The position numbers were made by a program, and so were the translations under genes. The notes under the pieces were generated by a model. The model made no database searches, had not been told where the DNA came from, and saw only the letters and a program-made list of their open reading frames with translations. Positions 11,075 through 22,300 of a stretch of 64,000 nucleotides of DNA are shown here, in pieces (the first letter of the stretch is position 1; each line of letters begins with the position of its first letter). This stretch comes from Isoperla grammatica. Its lineage: Eukaryota; Arthropoda; Insecta; Plecoptera; Perlodidae. The DNA is taken from contig OX246744.1 of NCBI GenBank assembly GCA_945910005.1, positions 42,060,378-42,124,377 on the forward strand, given 5' to 3'.

Positions 11075-14000
11075 TACTGGGACGAAGAATTGGAGACAAT
11101 AGTCAACGCCATGGCTGAAGTCTGCCCTGATTGGCGCGCTTGCGATGCTGACTCGGACATTTGCTACAACACGGGTGAGCCCCCCCCCCCCCCAACTCAC
11201 GCCTGAACATATTGTTAAGGAGGGGGGGGGGGGTATTTATAGTACATTATATGTAAATACGTAGTTTTATTGAGTATTTTTTCGACGTTTTGAGGTTATT
11301 GGACTGTTCTTGTTTGTTATTGTTTTTACTTTGTCTCGTTTTTTCAACAAATGCCTTCCTTCGATAGGCTACTAGCAACACCAAAAGAAAACAATGAAAC
11401 AAATTAATTGAATCGATGGACAAACAACAAGCTGTCAAAAAAATGATTTTTACTGATTTAGGAAATTAAAACAAAAAACAAACAAATACACATACAAAAC
11501 GGTCACTTTCCCATCATTAAAAGTTTTAAATGGCGAGCAGTTACTATTGCTACACTTGTTTTTATTTGTATGGTTGACATTTTATTAATTTGACAGCTGA
11601 TTGTTTGTACATCAGTTCAATTCATTTGTTCCATTGTTGTAGTCCGGATGTGACGTCAGTAGCGGGTTCCCTATAGGCAGCTCAATTGCTGACTCCTGAT
11701 AAGCTTTTGACTAACACGGGGGTGAAGTTTGCAAATGTACTGGAATGAGGCCCCCAGAGGATTTACGGACTTTGTCTCTTTCAGAGAGGTTCTCCGTGAC
11801 TTGTCTGGCCGCAGACTTGACACAGGTTGACAGCATGGAGGGCGCCATAGATTCCTGGATTAAGACGGGACAGAACCTGACGATCAACTATGGCGCGGTG
11901 GACTTCTTCTGGTGAGTATGGCGGCCATGTTGGTGACATGGCGGCAGACCTGACAAGGGTTGAGAGCATGGCGGCCATCTTGGTGACATGGCTGCAGACT
12001 TGACAAGTGTTGAGAGCATGGCGGCCATGTTGGTGACATGGCAGCAGACTTGACAAGGGTTGAGAGCATGGCGGCCATCATGGTGACATGGGTGCAGACT
12101 TGACAAGGGTTGAGTGAGAGCGTGGAGACCGCCATTACTAGACTTGACAAGGGTTGAGAGCTTTAACAAGGGGCCTGGGTTGGTCAGCCGTCAAAGATGT
12201 TGGTTGCAGGATGTTAATGTTAAACCATTATAATGAAAATATATGTTCCAGGTCCGATAAAAGCAAAGAGATAGAAGATTGGAGTAATTTCGCGGACGTG
12301 GCTTACGCGAATACCTACAAAGTAGCTTGCTTCCTTGACGACAAGGTAAAGTATGTCACTACTCACACCGATAGAGGTGGCTCAGCGGTGAGATGCGAGA
12401 CTCTACTTCTGGAGGTCGCCGTTCGATTCCGGCACCGACAGTCCGGACTGAAAGTTTTACCCGAGGTTTTTCTCAGTCGCAAAGGCGAATGCTGGGATTG
12501 AGTCCTAAGCCCTGCTCCAACTGCCCCTATAACACTGCCTGTCAGCCGGCCAGCAACAACCCTTACTGTTGGCTAACCTTGTGTATGTTCTCCCATCCCT
12601 TAGACGTTCATGTGTTTGTTCGGGCCGGGGAAGACCAACGGCCACCCCATATATTGGGGCGGGAAGCCGTGCTCCAACTGCCCCTATAACACTGCCTGTC
12701 AACCGGCTAGCAACAACCCGTACCTGTGTTCACGGGACGACGTTGGTATGTAGCTTACACATATAAAGGTCTCTCACACCGAGAAGTAAGATAGTGTCAG
12801 GGGAGTCAGGACCGCCCACAAAGAGTTTCCAACTTAACAAGTGCGAATCACTGACGTTTTTCTCGATTATCTAGTACAATTTGGTTGCGTTAAGTTTTTT
12901 GACGGAAACCTGCTCGCACGTTTTCTTGCACGTTACCGTCAAATAACTTACCGCAACCAAATTGTACTACGAGGTCTGTGATTCGCGCTTGTTAAGTTGG
13001 AAACTAAATGTGGGCGGTCCTGATACTATATTACTTGTTGCTGTGAGAGACCTATACCTGATGATTCATTGATGACAATGCTTTTACATGACAAAGCTTT
13101 TAACTTTGATGCAACGCTCTCCCGGGCTGGGCCTTCAGAGCAGATGAAAGAATACAGAATTAAAAACGCGTAAGCCCGAGGTCTAGGGTGATAAAAGTAA
13201 GACTGTGTGTGAGGATGAATGGGGGTAGAACGGGTAGAACCAGCTTCAGTGGATATGAAAACGCGATAAGGAATCTATGAGCGAGGGTGGGGAGAGGCTG
13301 TCTCAGTCTCAGTCTAGGGCTGAACCAGGGGCGGACTGGCAGGTACGGAACTACGGAAACCCGTACGGGGCCCCCCCGGGTGGGGGCCCCCTTGGGGGCC
13401 ACCAACCAACCCCCCCGAAAATAAATATCTGACGCTATATAGATTATAAAACTAAATAGTAAGGAGAGCATAATATGTCATCTCATGTCAGTGCAGAAAG
13501 GGGCATAACGTATCAAATAGACCATCTACAAGTTCTACAAAGATTTCCGCTTTCCTCGTCTAGTTTTTTTTGTAAATATATAACATGCCATTGTTGGGAA
13601 AGTTATTTCTTTAATTTAATTTTCAAAGTGCAGTTCACAGTCCACCATGTGTTCCACATATTTATCGTCGTGTATCGATTTTTAAACGTGTTTAAATGCA
13701 TTCTAAACAAATAATAGGAAACAACAGTCCTCCAAATTACTGCTCGCTAGCTTGCAATTTGAGTGACTTTTGATAGTTTGCGAGTAAACTTTGTTATATC
13801 AGAAAAAAGACAAATCGGGCTGATCGCGTGTTAATAAGTGTTCAAAATTTTCAAAAGCTTATATTTTGGCAAAAATATATCTATATCGGCGCCTACTGAA
13901 ATCCGATCTCGCGCAGCACTAGCCATAAGCCTTTCTCAAATGACAGGATCGAACTTCTATCCTAAGTAAGGAATTATAAATGCAATATTGACTTTAGTTT

Positions 14001-16687
14001 CATTGTTTTCCATGATAGGATATCGCCTCAAAACGCGTTTTAGGCCACTAAGCATCATACAGGACCGAAAATTGTTTCGCCTTCGGCGAAGTTGCCTCCG
14101 GCGGCAGAGGCTTCGCCCGAGGCCCTCGCTTCGCCCCGGACCCCACCTACATCCCGCTCTCTCGTTGCGAGTACTAACTGCCTTTAATGGAAAAGTTTTT
14201 TCTTCAATTTCGTTTTATAAAGTGGTGTCCAGTGTTCACGCAGTTCAACATGTTGTTCCACATAACTATCATCATTTATCGATTTTTAAACGTGTTTATA
14301 TGCGTTCTAAACAAAATAATAGGCTGCAAAATTTTCGCCTCCGGCGGCTGGGGCTTCGCCCCAGACCCCTTTCAGCTTCGCCAAGTTCCGGGGCCCCTAA
14401 AATCCTTTTCCGTACGGGGCCCTTACCCCCCCAGTCCGCCTCTGGGCTGAACCATCCAGGGCTACTGTAGTAGCCTGCACATTGCTCCGCCCTAAAGCTT
14501 GTCCAAACATTTAGTTGCCCCAACGAAAGTATTCTGATGCTTACGACACAGCCGAGTCCAAGGTGACAACTTACTATTCTACTTTGCTAATTCCTACCAT
14601 CTTATCTAAACAGGTCCATTGGGGATAATTTAAGACCTTCCGTTGGTTACCTGTAACGGTGGGTGTGGCCAAACCGCCTGTACACTCGACTAAGCCGAAC
14701 AATGCATTTACGAATGTGTGAAGAACGCCAGGTATCTGTTGATTTTCTTTCAATTGGCGCGGTTGAAAGGGGCAGTAGACAATGACCTGAGATCGGTATG
14801 CAAATACTTTCGTTGGGACTAGTATATCTGTTGATTTTCTTTCAATTGGCGCTGTTTAAAAGAGCAGTAGACAATGACCTGATATCAGTGTGCGAATACT
14901 TTCGCTGGGACTAGTATATCTGCTGCTTTTCTTTCAATTGGCGCGGTTGAAAGGGGCAGTAGACAATGACCTGATATCAGTGTGCGAATACTTTCGCTGG
15001 GACTTGTATATCTGTTGCTTTTCTTTCAATTGGCGCGGTTGAAAGGGGCAGTAGACAATTACCTGAGATCGGTATGCGAATACTTTCGTTGGGACTAGTA
15101 TATCTGCTGCTTTTCTTTCAATTGGCACGGTTGAAAGGGGCCGTAGACAATGACCTGATATCAGTGTGCGAATACTTTCGCTGGGACTAGTATATCTGCT
15201 GCTTTTCTTTCAATTGGCGCGGTTGAAAGGGGCAGTAGACACTAGACAATGACCTGAGATCGGTATGCGAATACTTTCGTTGGGACTAGTATAACTGATT
15301 TCCAAAACAAGCTTCACAGCGGCAAATTATGTGTTCAAAACTCGACTGATTTGTTGCTCTCTTTGTACGAGGTTGTAAACGTCCATCACGTTGCAAGGTT
15401 CTCCGACCAGCAAGAAGGGTAGATGCGTAGCTTTAAAAAACAAGTGACCTCCGATTATTTTCAATGAAATAACTCAAAGTAACGAAATTGAGAGTTGCCA
15501 AAGTACTTTACACGGTTCGTTCTGCGTAATTTGATGAAAGGCAAGATTAACATTTTATAGTGTCTAACAACAATTACTTCGTTTGAGATCGCCTCTACCA
15601 CTGTGTACCGATAGAGGTGGCTCAGCGGTGAGACGCGAGACTCTAATTTGGAAGGTCGCCGGTTCGATTCCGGCCACCGACAGTCCTGACTGAAGGTTTT
15701 CTCCCAGGTTTTTCTCAGTCACAACGCGAATGCTGGGATTAAGGGCGGTTTGCACAGTCAAGTGTCAAGTACAGGATTTGTTGCTATGACATTGTTTTAT
15801 TACATGTTACTCTCCATAAGAATAACAATTCCATAGCAACCATAAACAAATCCTACAGGTAGTATTTATTAGACGTCACGTGGCGGCCATTATGAGGTAC
15901 ACAATTGCTTGTTTACATTCGTTCTGTCAATAGAAGACACATAGCTTATTCAGGAAAAATCACAGTTTTAAGCCATATAGATTGACGTGTGCAGGTAAAA
16001 GTTCAAGAAAATGATAACACATGCAAAATGAGTGTCTTCAATCAGAGTTTACGCGTTCTTATTTTTTTTTTCAGTCATAATACTGAACCTTTGTTTGAAA
16101 ACAGTTGATGTGTCAGTCAAAGGATATCTGCAATATTGCAACAATGCAGTGTCGGAAGAACTATGTTTACAGAGTACCTCAGTATGGCCACCGTGCGATA
16201 TCGGAAATGACGTTATTGCATACTCACTTTATTATTTAACCTGACTCTGCATCTCGCCCTAAGTCATACTAACGGACCTCAGACATTCCTTTCCAACTCT
16301 TCCAAGTTACATGGATTATTCAAGGACATGTTTTCTACGAAACATTATTATTATTATCGTGCTTATTTTTGTTTATTTGTTTGTTTGTTGTTTGCTTGTT
16401 GGTTTGTTATTTTGTTGGTTTGTTTGTCTGTTTGTTTGTGGGTATGTTTGTTTGTTTGTTTGTTTGTTTGTGTGTTAATTGTTTGTTTGTGGCTTGAGAC
16501 CCCAGCGCCTGTAAAGTGGATACTGTGCTGTGTTTCAGGCCCTGAGGACGATGATGACGTGAGCGCTAACGAAGCCAAGTTTGACGCCGAAGATGAAGAC
16601 TTTGAGGCTACAGAAGACTTCGGCATCTTCCACGGTCCCAATATTAGCCTCACTTTGGGGGCGGTTCTCATTCTCCTCTTTATCTAA
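11075..16687 (+). CDS. CAP-domain (SCP/CRISP-like) protein with GPI-like tail, 3' five exons
   Basis: Five exons join in phase across GT-AG introns: 11075-11174, 11785-11911, 12252-12345, 12604-12745 and 16539-16687. The 5' part is not seen and is probably upstream of the window. Domain order: a Cys-containing helical region (exons 1-2); the CAP signature region FADVAYANTYKVACF (exon 3), which aligns with the family's FTQVVWANTxKVGC-type motif but has Tyr for Trp and lacks the usual His two residues before; then a Cys-rich hinge, CxLFGPG through PCSNCP and CxPASNNPYLC (exon 4). Exon 5 encodes an acidic spacer (EDDDD, EDEDFEATEDFG), an NIS glycosylation sequon and a terminal hydrophobic stretch ending at TAA. 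A short hydrophobic end with no basic tail suggests GPI anchoring on the cell surface. CAP proteins are secreted Cys-rich proteins of varied role; substrate and function here are unknown. Family assignment is fairly sure; the tail function is inferred. Confidence 0.83.
11176..11234. repeat. Opposed homopolymer runs (C then G) just after CAP exon 1 donor
   Basis: A run of about 14 C starts at 11180, followed about 30 bases later by a run of about 12 G (11223-11234), so the two can pair. It lies directly behind the donor GGTGAG. Confidence 0.7.
11391..11641. mobile_element. Palindromic MITE, copy 1
   Basis: The left arm (11391-11437, ending GACAAACAACAAGCTGTCA) is the imperfect reverse complement of the right arm (11591-11641, TGACAGCTGATTGTTTG onward). 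The centre contains ATGGCGAGCAGTTACTATTG. A second copy lies at 20300-20575, with its central motif inverted. It sits in CAP intron 1. Confidence 0.6.
11912..12160 (+). repeat. Minisatellite derived from CAP exon 2 (about 5 units of 49-50 bp)
   Basis: Units centred on GCAGACTTGACAAGGGTTGA then GAGCATGGCGGCCAT recur at about 11944, 11994, 12044, 12094 and 12138. The same string, with a few changes, occurs in exon 2 at 11811-11851 (GCAGACTTGACACAGGTTGA, CAGCATGGAGGGCGCCAT). The array starts right behind the exon 2 donor and consists of exon-derived sequence expanded into the intron. Confidence 0.7.
12368..12501 (+). mobile_element. tRNA-derived SINE (family A), copy 1
   Basis: The pol III A-box-like GGTGGCTCAGCGGTGAG and B-box-like GTTCGATTCCGG are spaced as in a tRNA. 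They are followed by a shared body (CAGTCCGGACTGAAAG, GAATGCTGGGATT). About 90% matched by the copy at 15602. Its 3' end joins directly to a truncated exon duplicate. Confidence 0.7.
12507..12570 (+). pseudogene. Truncated duplicate of CAP exon 4
   Basis: About 60 bases match exon 4 at 12664-12727 (CTCCAACTGCCCCTATAACA onward) with only a few changes. The upstream part of the copy is replaced by the SINE ending at 12501, and the copy has no donor. The period to the functional copy is 157 bp and includes the exon 4 acceptor, so this looks like an acceptor-spanning tandem duplication later hit by a SINE. Confidence 0.75.
12769..13052. mobile_element. Palindromic MITE with ends GGTCTCTCACA / TGTGAGAGACC
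   Basis: A 284-bp near-complete palindrome in CAP intron 4. Arms match over most of their length (GGACCGCCCACA... with TGTGGGCGGTCC, and the ACAATTTGGTTGCG motif with its complement in the other arm). No coding capacity. Confidence 0.75.
13053..13325. other. Intronic sequence, nothing recognised
   Basis: Non-repetitive filler between two transposons in CAP intron 4. No exon-like segment with splice sites was found. Confidence 0.4.
13326..14444. mobile_element. Non-autonomous hAT element, TSD GGCTGAAC
   Basis: Ends are CAGGGGCGGACTGG and CCAGTCCGCCTCTG, a typical hAT terminal motif. The 8-bp GGCTGAAC occurs exactly on both sides (13318-13325 and 14445-14452). Inside are two copies of a GC-rich block of the type GGCTTCGCCCCAGACCCC and two related stretches (13630-13720 and 14210-14320). 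No transposase. Confidence 0.88.
14733..15293 (+). repeat. 92-bp tandem array, six copies
   Basis: Units beginning TATCTG(T/C)TG at 14733, 14825, 14917 and so on share GGCGCGGTTGAAAGGGGCAG and ACTTTCG(T/C)TGGGACTAGTA. Two sequence types (GAGATCGGTATGC versus GATATCAGTGTGC) alternate. It lies in CAP intron 4. Unlike the other gene-linked arrays, I see no exon source for it. Confidence 0.85.
15602..15745 (+). mobile_element. tRNA-derived SINE (family A), copy 2
   Basis: The same head (GGTGGCTCAGCGGTGAG, GGTTCGATTCCGG) and body as the copy at 12368, with an intact B box. A foldback (CAGGATTTGTTGCTATG against its complement) follows at 15770-15860. Confidence 0.72.
16370..16495 (+). repeat. (TTTG)n microsatellite
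   Basis: About 120 bases of TTTG/TTTGTTTG repeats ending some 40 bp before the acceptor of CAP exon 5, so it may form part of the upstream pyrimidine-rich tract. Confidence 0.85.
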
Positions 16688-16906
16688 TAATAACTCCATT
16701 TGATTCACTTGTTGTGGTGTTGTTATTATGCGTGTTTGGTCGTAGTTGCTTCTGGTATCGAACCGGTGACTTTTCGGATTAGAGTCTTGCGTCTTACATC
16801 TCACTCCAGGTCGATGGGGCAAATACCACTGCAAGAGTGGGTTTTACCAAGGTCAGCTTGATCTCCGACAAGCGGAGGCTCGCCAAACTCGCAACTTGGA
16901 AGCTTA

Positions 16907-17316
16907 AATAAATAAATAAAAATAAATTCACATTTAGAGTCTACCCACTCAGTAACTAAACTGATTTTCAGTGGGGGACTTTAATTTAAAGTGACTAAAC
17001 CAACTCTGTAGGCTCCGAACACCATCGACGAGTGAGCGATAACCCATCAAAGATCGATATTTCAAATACGAAACATATGAATCAGTGATTGGACAGTGCG
17101 AACACCTGCGGACAAATGCTTGAATCAACAAGGCCGATTCAGAACAACTTTGAATTTATTAAGTGCTTCGTTGCTAAGACGGCTCCAAAGTCACCGTTTA
17201 CTTATTCCTTAGCCAAGAAGTAACGAAATTGAATCCACATTAGAAGTTAAAAAAAATTCTGTCTGTAGCGGGATCTGAACCCGGGACCTTCTGCACTACA
17301 ACTGGACTAACGAGCC
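16907..17316 (-). mobile_element. tRNA-derived SINE (family B), minus copy
   Basis: Reverse-complement copy of the element at 18151. The tRNA-like head (CGGGATCTGAACCCGGGACC here, read backwards) is at its right end, and the (AAATAAAT)n tail at its left. Nearly full length. Confidence 0.75.
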
Positions 17317-18150
17317 TCCGCTAGTCGGAGATCAAGCGGACCACTAGACATTCTTGACAAGCTCGAAAATCAACACCTATTCGAAATGCCGTTGTTTTTT
17401 CTGTTTTTCCTAACAACTGGCACAGTTTTCACAGTAGAGCTTCTATTCAATACTTGACACTGATGAAAAACTGAAAATAAAAACCTACTGTTATTTTAAA
17501 TATTGCAATAGTGATAATTCATTTGCAGATAATATTGTGTTGGTGGTTATCTCCAGTATGATTGTGACCGATCTTGTGAATCAATTAGGGAAGCTGTCAT
17601 CATTTCATTCATCTGTTGGGGGCTGTGAGCGCCAGTTCAGTTCGTTGTAATTAGCATCCTTTTTGGTTACATTGTAACATTGGATTTGTCATTTTGTTTA
17701 CTATAGACCACGGCTATAAGGGCGTATCTCACATCTCTATTTTGGCTTGCTTCGCCTACCTCGCCAACAACAACAATTACCAATTGTTATAATTAATTGT
17801 TATTAATTGTAAGGTAAGTCAGCTACGCTAGTCGACTAGCGAAAAACATCGATTTGAGACACATCCTAAATATATACTAGCTTATTACATAAATAAATGA
17901 GCTACAATTAGGGTTCCATAAAATCTGGAGATCAGGAAAACCGGTTTGACTACTATCATGCTGAGGTGAGATAGATTTTTTTAAGTAATGTTTCGTATTC
18001 GTTATGAGGAAGAAAGAAAAAGAAAAACAGCTGGGTTATTGCAAGGCACGAAGAGTTTGCGATAAGAGATGATTTTGTGTTAAATGTGAGAGATATGAAC
18101 AAGCTACGTCGTGACTACAACAATCTTGTGCAAGAAATCAGATTTTGGGT
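17317..18150. other. Intergenic, nothing recognised
   Basis: Sequence between two SINE copies, AT-rich, with no long open frame, splice-flanked exon or repeat boundary that I can support. Confidence 0.4.
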
Positions 18151-18590
18151 GGCTCGTTGGTCCAGTGGTTAGCATCCCTGCTTCCAATGCAGAAGGTCCC
18201 GGGTTCAAATCCCGCTTCAGGCAGAAGTTTTTTAACTTCTAATGTGGATTCAATTCCATTACTTCTTGGCTTAGCAATAAGTAAACGGTGACTTTGGAGC
18301 CGTCCTAGCAACGAAGCACTCAATAAATTCAAAGTTGTTCTGAATCGGCGTTGTTGATTCTGGCATTTGTCCGCAGGTGTTCGCACTGTCCAATCACTGA
18401 TTCATATGTTTCATATTTGAAATATCGATCTTTAATTGGTTATCGCTCACTCGTCGAAGGTGTTCGAAGCCTACAGGGTTGGTTTAGTCACTTTAAATTA
18501 AAGTCCCCCACTGCAAATCAGTTTAGTTACTGAGTGGGTAGACTCTAAATGCGAATTTATTTATTTTTTTTTATTTATTTATTTATCAGA
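18151..18590 (+). mobile_element. tRNA-derived SINE (family B), full-length copy
   Basis: The head GGCTCGTTGGTCCAGTGGTT has A-box character, and GGGTTCAAATCCCGC is a good B box. The anticodon-arm equivalent is CTGC-TTCCAAT-GCAG, which would place CCA (Trp) in the anticodon position. A body of about 330 bp and a (TTTA)n tail follow. Four copies occur in the window (16907, 18151, 21423 and 63121), two of them truncated. Confidence 0.78.
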
Positions 18591-19379
18591 AAAGAAAAGT
18601 TTGTTTATTTTCGATTGACCCAAAATATTGTTTAATTACCGTACCTGCTTTTTTTTGTAATAAGAGCCTCGAGAAAAAATTGGCACTGACTGATAAAAGC
18701 ACAGCAGAAATGTATCACTCTATGTCTCTTATCTACCAGTAAACATATCCATTAGTTTAGAAACCTAGTGAAGACATCCGATTGTCCGCCAGATCCGTGA
18801 AAAGTTAAAATATTTTCAACCCATGTCCATGTTATGTCGCATGCATGGGATCGCATCATACCCTAGAAGTAAAAAAAAAGAAGTAAAACGAATTTCGAAT
18901 TCATAATTACCGCTTCATAACGGATGTACCGTTCGATATTTGTTTTTAGAAGGCGGTGACATTTAATGCATTATAATACAGTTGGCTGTGAGCGTGCGTT
19001 AAATAATCATTTAAAAATGGCTGTCTTGAAATGTTTTTTGTGATTTACGTAATTTGACTTGAATAAAGTGTTTATAGCTCCAAATCGATGCTCATCTTTC
19101 TACTATGCTCTTAAAGAAACAAAGTAGATTTCATGGTTGGATAATTAAGTAAGTAATAGCCAATATTTATTCGAATTAGATGGCCTTTAGTGTAACACAT
19201 TGTAGGCCCAAGGCCTAGGCTAAGCCTAACCTAACCTTGCATTTAATAATTGAATTTAACTAGGATCCTAGTCTCCTTTCTGATGGTTGTTATTGTTTTG
19301 TTGTAGATATTATCCGAAGACCTGCACACGCTGTAGTTAGGAGGTATTCCCATGCGGTTTCGTCGTCGGAGATTGATCA
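18591..19379. other. Upstream region of the DUF1647-like gene
   Basis: AT-rich sequence with scattered AGGCCTAGGC motifs (19205-19225). It presumably contains promoter and 5' UTR, but I see no convincing TATA box or initiator. Confidence 0.35.
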
Positions 19380-22300
19380 ATGAGGACCAAAACATTTGTG
19401 GTGTTCTTGATTTGTGTTATCGGCACCAGTTTATTTCTTATTCTTTTTGGCAATCAGCGGCCTTCGATTCAAACAATAGTTCAGCAAACAAACAAACAAC
19501 TTACGAACTTGCAGAAGTTCAAAGTAAGTACTAGAAACACTTTAATAAGCCTAGACCTCTACTGAGGCCAAAGTCCAGTTTTTTTGGCAAGGCTGACATA
19601 AGGCCTAGGCCTAGCCCAGGTTTAGTCCTAAGCCCAGGCCAAGGTAGACTGTTAAGGTGTAGGCCTAGGCCTAATGCTAGGCTCATGACATGACTATTGA
19701 TGCATGCTGGGTGGAAAGCCGTGTAACGGCAGTCCAGTGTCGCGACTGACCAATCGGGATCCAGTAGAACCTAAGCCTAGCAGCTCCCAAGTTGGTCGGA
19801 ATTGACTTCCACTTCCAAGTCATGAATCCAGCATAATGGGACGATGTCAAACATGTTTATACATATGACTTGACACTTATTCTGTAAAAATATGGTAGTT
19901 GTCATTTCACGTGAAATGACAACATGTAAAAAAGCGCTCCGATAGGTGCCAAGTAAGAAGTTGAGTCGTTACGAGCACAGGGTTTCGGATAAACTTCAAA
20001 ACGACTGAGGTAGCGTAGCATGTCAAATATTTCAACCAATCAGAAGTTAGCCAAATTTGCAGATCATTTTAATGGCAAATAATGTTGTTTGTTGACAGTT
20101 CATCATTACAGTATTATTATTAGGCATATTATAAAATGAGCAAAAATATTAGAGTAGACGGCTCCCAAACGGAAAATCCTGACCTTTGTGTCCGCTAACC
20201 CTTAATTTAATGGTCTTACATTTAAGGTCTTAAATTTAATAGTCTTACTCACATAGGCCTATCTCAAACATTGTGAGTAGTCTATAGAGAACTTGCAACT
20301 GACGTCACAGCCGAACTACAACAATGTAACAAATGAATCGAACTGATGGTCAAACAACGAGCTGTAAAAATATTAAAATTGCAACATTATGAAGAAAACG
20401 AGGTATGGCGATAGTAACTGCTCACCGGTTAAAACTAATGATGGGCAACCAAGTTGTGAAAGTTTTGTTTGTTTTGAAGTTTTTTTTTCAAAATCAGAAT
20501 ATTTTATTGTTTGACAGCTTGTTGTTTGTCCATCGATTCATTTCATTTGTTTCATTGTTGTAAAGCAAGCTTGCAAGAAGCCTATTGTTAAGGATTCATT
20601 ACTTTTATTCCAACTGTAAGCCTAGGCCTATATGCCTAGCTAATGTTTTTCTTGAAAAAAGGTGAATTTTTCGACCGATTCGCTCAGCCCCACATTTCAC
20701 CCATATTACATATAGGCCTATGTCTGCAGCCATTATATTCAGTGCTTTTTTGTAATCATTATCAAAATCTTGTTCTATAAAGTGGTGGACATATTTATAA
20801 CATGGTGATGTTCATGAGCTTACAACATGATAGGCTAATAACAGCATCTTAATCGTATCAGAGTCGATAAAGAAGTTCTCTCTCTGGGACAGGTTGTCCA
20901 ACTCCCTATACCACCACTTGTTAAAAAAAAAAGCATCCGTTTGGGATGTTTGGTATGGGAGACCGTATGACAGGTAGAGTGCGCTGTGAGCGATGACGTT
21001 CAGTTTACCTGTTATATCTAATGTAACTACGTTTAAGTGCTCCAAATCTGATATGCCTAATACACTAACTACAGTAATTTTGATTATAGACATACTTAAG
21101 CACTTAAAACTTAATTCTTAGTAAGCGTTATGTTATTCAAATAACAAACAGCTGAAGAATTAAAAAAACAATTGAAACCTAGTAGCCTACAATGTCTGAT
21201 GGAATTACATAGTCTACCACACTCTTCGCGCGCGGGTAAGGTTAAGCTGTCCCACAGCCATCTGTATTTTTACGACATCATAATTGTATGCGTCAAATGA
21301 GGGGCATACTGACATTTCTGTGAACAGGAACGCTCGCAGCGCTGCTGTCATACGGTCTCCCATTGAGAAAGTTGTGAGGTGTAACTACCTCGTTCCAGCC
21401 ACAGTGACTAGTCAAGTTCGAAGCACTTGGTTACATAAACTGAGTTTTAGTGGGGGGACATTTATACGTTTTTATTTGCATTTACATATTTACTATGTGC
21501 TTCGTTGCTATGACGGCTCCAAAGTAAACCAGTATCATATAGGCCTAGGTAGATTTAAGTCCAATTCCAAAGCTATAAAACCCCAGCCCGAACCGGGAAT
21601 CGAACCCTGGACCTTCTGCATTGTGAGCAGGAATAAACCCACTAGACCAACGAGCCGTGTTTTGTGATATTTATTTAACGACCATACGTATCGTGTTTAT
21701 TTCAGGAGAACTTGGAGGATGTCGAGGAAAATCGTCTGGTAGCAGATGACAAATACTTGAACCTACTGGGTTTCACAGAGTCGCCCAGACTGTATCCGAC
21801 AGCGGTATGGAAGAACACGTCCCTACCCATCATTGTCACCTACGTGAGTACCCTAATTGCATTACATTAGCGTTTGTAGCTTTAAAAAAAATTAAAATTG
21901 CATTTTGTTGCGCTTTCAAAATTGTGATGGTTATTATTTTTTATAAATTGCCGTGACACACTCTTGTTTGGGTCTATATGTCGAAGAACGTAGAAATGGT
22001 GAACTTGAGCAGTGATCTTAAATAGCGTCTTGGTACCGTACTTACCGATTTAAGATTTTTTGTTTTACCAGTGTAAAACAACCAGTTGTACCAGTGCAAT
22101 GAAAGAAGTGTAAATAGGCCTAGACCTATTTCACTATTTATTAATGTATTTGCCAATCAATCACCGCCTTGCTCAGCACTACACATTAGGTCTACACATT
22201 CATACAAAAAATAACATTCATTGTTGTACGATCTCTTCAAAACCTTACCGTCAAACCTATTAGGTAGGTATTTCACTGAAATTAAGATATTATTATTACA

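Noticed and set aside
13160..14470. Arg/Pro-rich frames in the 13-14.5 kb region
   Set aside because: Lie in the GC-rich blocks of a hAT element with exact target duplication.
16363..16671. Minus-strand Lys/Thr-rich frame
   Set aside because: Created by the (TTTG)n microsatellite read backwards across the real CAP exon 5.
18151..18222. Functional tRNA-Trp gene
   Set aside because: The acceptor stem does not pair and the same head occurs in four dispersed SINE copies.
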